6,317 nucleotides of DNA from Acidobacteriota bacterium. GTDB taxonomy: Bacteria > Acidobacteriota > Terriglobia > Terriglobales > Acidobacteriaceae. The notes under the pieces were generated by a model. That model saw only the letters and a list, made by a program, of their open reading frames with translations. It was not told the DNA's origin and did not search any database. This document shows, piece by piece, positions 4,051 through 6,317 of this stretch; the first letter of the stretch is position 1, and each line of letters begins with the position of its first letter. Location of the stretch: assembly GCA_003225595.1 (NCBI GenBank), contig QIAR01000383.1, positions 1 to 6,317 on the forward strand, in the 5' to 3' direction. Made by a program: the position numbers and the translations under genes.

Positions 4051-6317
4051 ATGGCGTTTGGTTTTGGCTTCAACAAACAAAAGGTCCTCAGCGCCGCGGA
4101 GAAATTTGTCCAGCAGGGCAGGCTGCAGAACGCCATCGCTGAGTACGAAAAAATCCTCAAGAATGACCCCAGGGATCTGACGGTGGCGAACACCGTCGGC
4201 GATCTCTACGCGCGCCTCGGCGACAACGACAAGGCCATCGCGTGTTTCAAGAACGTGGGCGATGCTTATGCCACCCAGGGCTTCACGGTCAAAGCCATCG
4301 CCATGTACAAGAAAATCACCAAGATCAAGACCTCTCTCGAGGGTGTTCTGAAACTCGCCGAACTGTACACCCAGCAGGGCTTGTTCAATGATGCGCGCGC
4401 CCAATATCTGCAAGTCGCGGAAGAATTTCTGCGCGCCGGCGAACTGCAGCAGGCGGTCCGTATTTTCCAGAAAATTCTGGAAATGGATCCTGAGAATGCA
4501 GCCATGAGAGCGCGCCTGGCCGAGGTTTACATCAGGCTGGGAAAGAAAACCGAAGCATGGCAGCTCTTCTCCTCTGCCGCTGAGAGTTTGCGTACCCGTG
4601 GTTCGCTCAAATCCGCAGAAGAGATTCTGCAGCGCATGATCCATCTCGACCCCAGCAACGGCCATGCGCTCCTTCTACTTGGCCGCAATACGCTCGAAGC
4701 GGGCGATATTGCAGGGGCGACCAAATACTTGGAAAGAGTGGCCGATCTCGATTCCCATCCGGACGGACTTCGGGATCTGCTGAAGGCCTATTTGGAATCC
4801 GGGCGGGTCACTGACGCGGTGGCGCTCGCTAACAAACTGCTTACCGTCCATAACGACATAGAGGGAATTTCCAGGGTGGCTGAAGGCTTGATGCAGGCCG
4901 GCCACTATCAGGACGCGCTTCAGCTTTATGGCGAACACGCGGAACCTCTGCTCGCCGCCGGCTCCGTGAAGGTTCTGGAGAACCTCCACGCGATCATTGG
5001 CCACGTCCGGGACAATACTGGGGCGTTGGAGAGACTTCTCGATCTCTTCCAGAAGACCGGCGAAAAGACTCATGTGGGTGAAGTCACCGAACTTCTGGCC
5101 CATGCCTATGTGCAATCCGGCAAACTAGCCAGGGCGCGTGACCTGTACCAGACCCTGGCCGCTATGGAGCCGCAGAATTTGCTGCACATGCGGAATTACC
5201 AGCAGGTCGTGGCCATGATGGGGGGAAGCGGCGGCGAGCGGCTGATCACCGCCGAAGAGGGCGCGGTGATGATAGACGAGCTCGAGGCCACGGCTCCCAT
5301 CATCGAGCAGCAGTATCCAGATAAAGTTGCGATTGCCATCCGTTCCGCTCTGACCGATGCCGATTTGTTCGTTTCCTATAACATGGCGGCCAAAGCTCTG
5401 GTGCCGCTGGTGGCCGCACTTCCGCAAGCACCGCGTGATGTGCGTCTGAATCAACGTCTTGCTGCACTGCATACTCGGGCCGAGCGTTTCGCGGAAGCCG
5501 CAATATGCTGCCGGAACTTGGAAGCGGTGTACTCGGAGGCAGGTTATCCGGACGAGGCTGTCCGCTACGGAGAACTGGCGAGGCAATACGAGGAGCGTAC
5601 TGGTGCGGCGCACCCCGCTCAGAATCCGTCCACTACCCCCGAAACTAGTCCGGCAACAGCCTGGCCTGGCGCTGCTTCTGTCGAGATTTCTCACGCTCCC
5701 GCTGTACCGAGTCCCCAGTTCGTAGTGCATCACGCGACCGCGGAAGCACCCACCAAGAGCCATCTTTCGCCAGAGGCAGCGACCGAAATCGATCTTTCGG
5801 AGGAATGGGAGGGCACGCTCTCCGACGAGGTGGTCCCCCCGTCCGCACCGGTTCATGAAGCTGTAGCGGAAACAACTCCAGCACTGGCAGCGCAGGAAGC
5901 GACTGCCGACCGCCAGGCGGTAGTCGAAACCATCGAAGAGATCCGCTTCTATCTGACGCACTTTATGGGCGAGCAAGTTCGCGCCGCGATGGCCAAGCTG
6001 GAAAAGCTGACGCACGATTCCGTCACATTGTCCGCTATCCGAGCTGAAATCGAAGCAGTCGCGGCCGTAGCGCCCATTGCGGAGCCGGAAATGGTGGCAG
6101 AAGTTCAGATCGCTCCCCAGCTCCAGCAACAACGTGGGTCTTTAAACGAGTTTGTTGCTGGCCTGGAAGCTTCGCTGGGTGAAGGCTTCCACCCGGAATC
6201 TATTTCCCACGAAATACGATCCGAAGCTCAGTTTGAAGCTCACACCCAACCGCACCCGAGATTAGAAGTACAGCCAGTCGAATTCGCCAAACCGGAACTT
6301 ACTGCTGCAACAAGGCA
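4051..6317 (+). CDS. Large TPR-repeat protein (3' end outside the window)
   Basis: The frame is open from ATG 4051 to the right edge, 755 complete codons with no stop. GGAG (4036-4039) lies 11 bases upstream as a somewhat distant ribosome binding site. The N-terminus reads MAFGFGFNKQKVLSAAEKF with no signal peptide, so the protein is probably cytoplasmic. Residues about 11-380 are a near-continuous solenoid of tetratricopeptide-like helical hairpins, for example AIAEYEKILKNDPRD (about 30-44), AVRIFQKILEMDPEN (135-149) and ARDLYQTLAAMEPQN (about 364-378). A second helical block follows at about 451-516. Residues about 517-570 form a Pro/Ala/Thr-rich, probably disordered linker. Then comes an acidic motif, EIDLSEEWE (579-587), and an amphipathic helical segment near 624-653 (EEIRFYLTHFMGEQVRAA). 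TPR arrays usually act as protein-docking scaffolds; no catalytic motif is visible. Its partner and process cannot be told from this window. Confidence 0.93.
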   Translation, partial: MAFGFGFNKQKVLSAAEKFVQQGRLQNAIAEYEKILKNDPRDLTVANTVGDLYARLGDNDKAIACFKNVGDAYATQGFTVKAIAMYKKITKIKTSLEGVLKLAELYTQQGLFNDARAQYLQVAEEFLRAGELQQAVRIFQKILEMDPENAAMRARLAEVYIRLGKKTEAWQLFSSAAESLRTRGSLKSAEEILQRMIHLDPSNGHALLLLGRNTLEAGDIAGATKYLERVADLDSHPDGLRDLLKAYLESGRVTDAVALANKLLTVHNDIEGISRVAEGLMQAGHYQDALQLYGEHAEPLLAAGSVKVLENLHAIIGHVRDNTGALERLLDLFQKTGEKTHVGEVTELLAHAYVQSGKLARARDLYQTLAAMEPQNLLHMRNYQQVVAMMGGSGGERLITAEEGAVMIDELEATAPIIEQQYPDKVAIAIRSALTDADLFVSYNMAAKALVPLVAALPQAPRDVRLNQRLAALHTRAERFAEAAICCRNLEAVYSEAGYPDEAVRYGELARQYEERTGAAHPAQNPSTTPETSPATAWPGAASVEISHAPAVPSPQFVVHHATAEAPTKSHLSPEAATEIDLSEEWEGTLSDEVVPPSAPVHEAVAETTPALAAQEATADRQAVVETIEEIRFYLTHFMGEQVRAAMAKLEKLTHDSVTLSAIRAEIEAVAAVAPIAEPEMVAEVQIAPQLQQQRGSLNEFVAGLEASLGEGFHPESISHEIRSEAQFEAHTQPHPRLEVQPVEFAKPELTAATR

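Noticed and set aside
3910..4665. 251-codon ORF on the minus strand
   Set aside because: It is antisense to the first TPR repeats and to the leader of that gene, and looks like a mirror of its codon bias.
5125..6132. 335-codon ORF on the minus strand
   Set aside because: It lies wholly antisense to the TPR gene, whose protein is clearly patterned; the antisense translation has no recognisable domain and an odd composition.

Overview
The window looks like chromosomal DNA of a free-living bacterium with a moderately high GC content (roughly mid-50s percent by eye). The style of the TPR protein and of the lipid enzyme would fit an acidobacterium or a deltaproteobacterium-like lineage. This placement is an impression from protein style, not a measured assignment. 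There are no rRNA or tRNA genes, insertion sequences, CRISPR arrays or phage genes.

Layout. On the minus strand, from right to left: (i) an AhpD-like / carboxymuconolactone-decarboxylase-fold peroxidase gene (3479 to 2910), interrupted by one in-frame UGA; (ii) a large lipid-metabolism gene (2774 to 234) whose product joins an AMP-binding acyl-activating domain, an acyl-carrier domain and a PlsC acyltransferase; (iii) the first 23 codons of a probable exported or membrane protein (70 to 1), running off the left edge. On the plus strand, a spacer of about 570 bases (3480-4050) separates the peroxidase gene from a long TPR-repeat protein (4051 to the right edge, unfinished). The spacer holds three consecutive hairpins, a well-placed ribosome binding site, a 31-codon ORF that is essentially a bare signal peptide, and a tandem 10-bp repeat.

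Main result. The peroxidase gene is best read as one 189-residue selenoprotein, not as two ORFs or a pseudogene. The UGA falls exactly on the second cysteine of the catalytic CxxC motif, giving C92-V-Y-U95. The AhpD Glu, Cys and His relay residues keep their spacing (E80, C92, H99), and the frame stays homologous on both sides. A stem-loop starts 5 nt after the UGA, and its apical loop begins 16 nt after the UGA, where a bacterial SECIS should sit. The loop contains G-U. AhpD-like selenoproteins are, to my recollection, a known but uncommon family. Routine gene callers would split or truncate this gene.

How the genes relate. I see no clear shared pathway. The peroxidase gene and the acyl-activating/acyltransferase gene are co-directional with a 135-base gap and could be co-transcribed, though a hairpin lies between them. 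A link between peroxide defence and membrane lipid repair is conceivable but is inference only.
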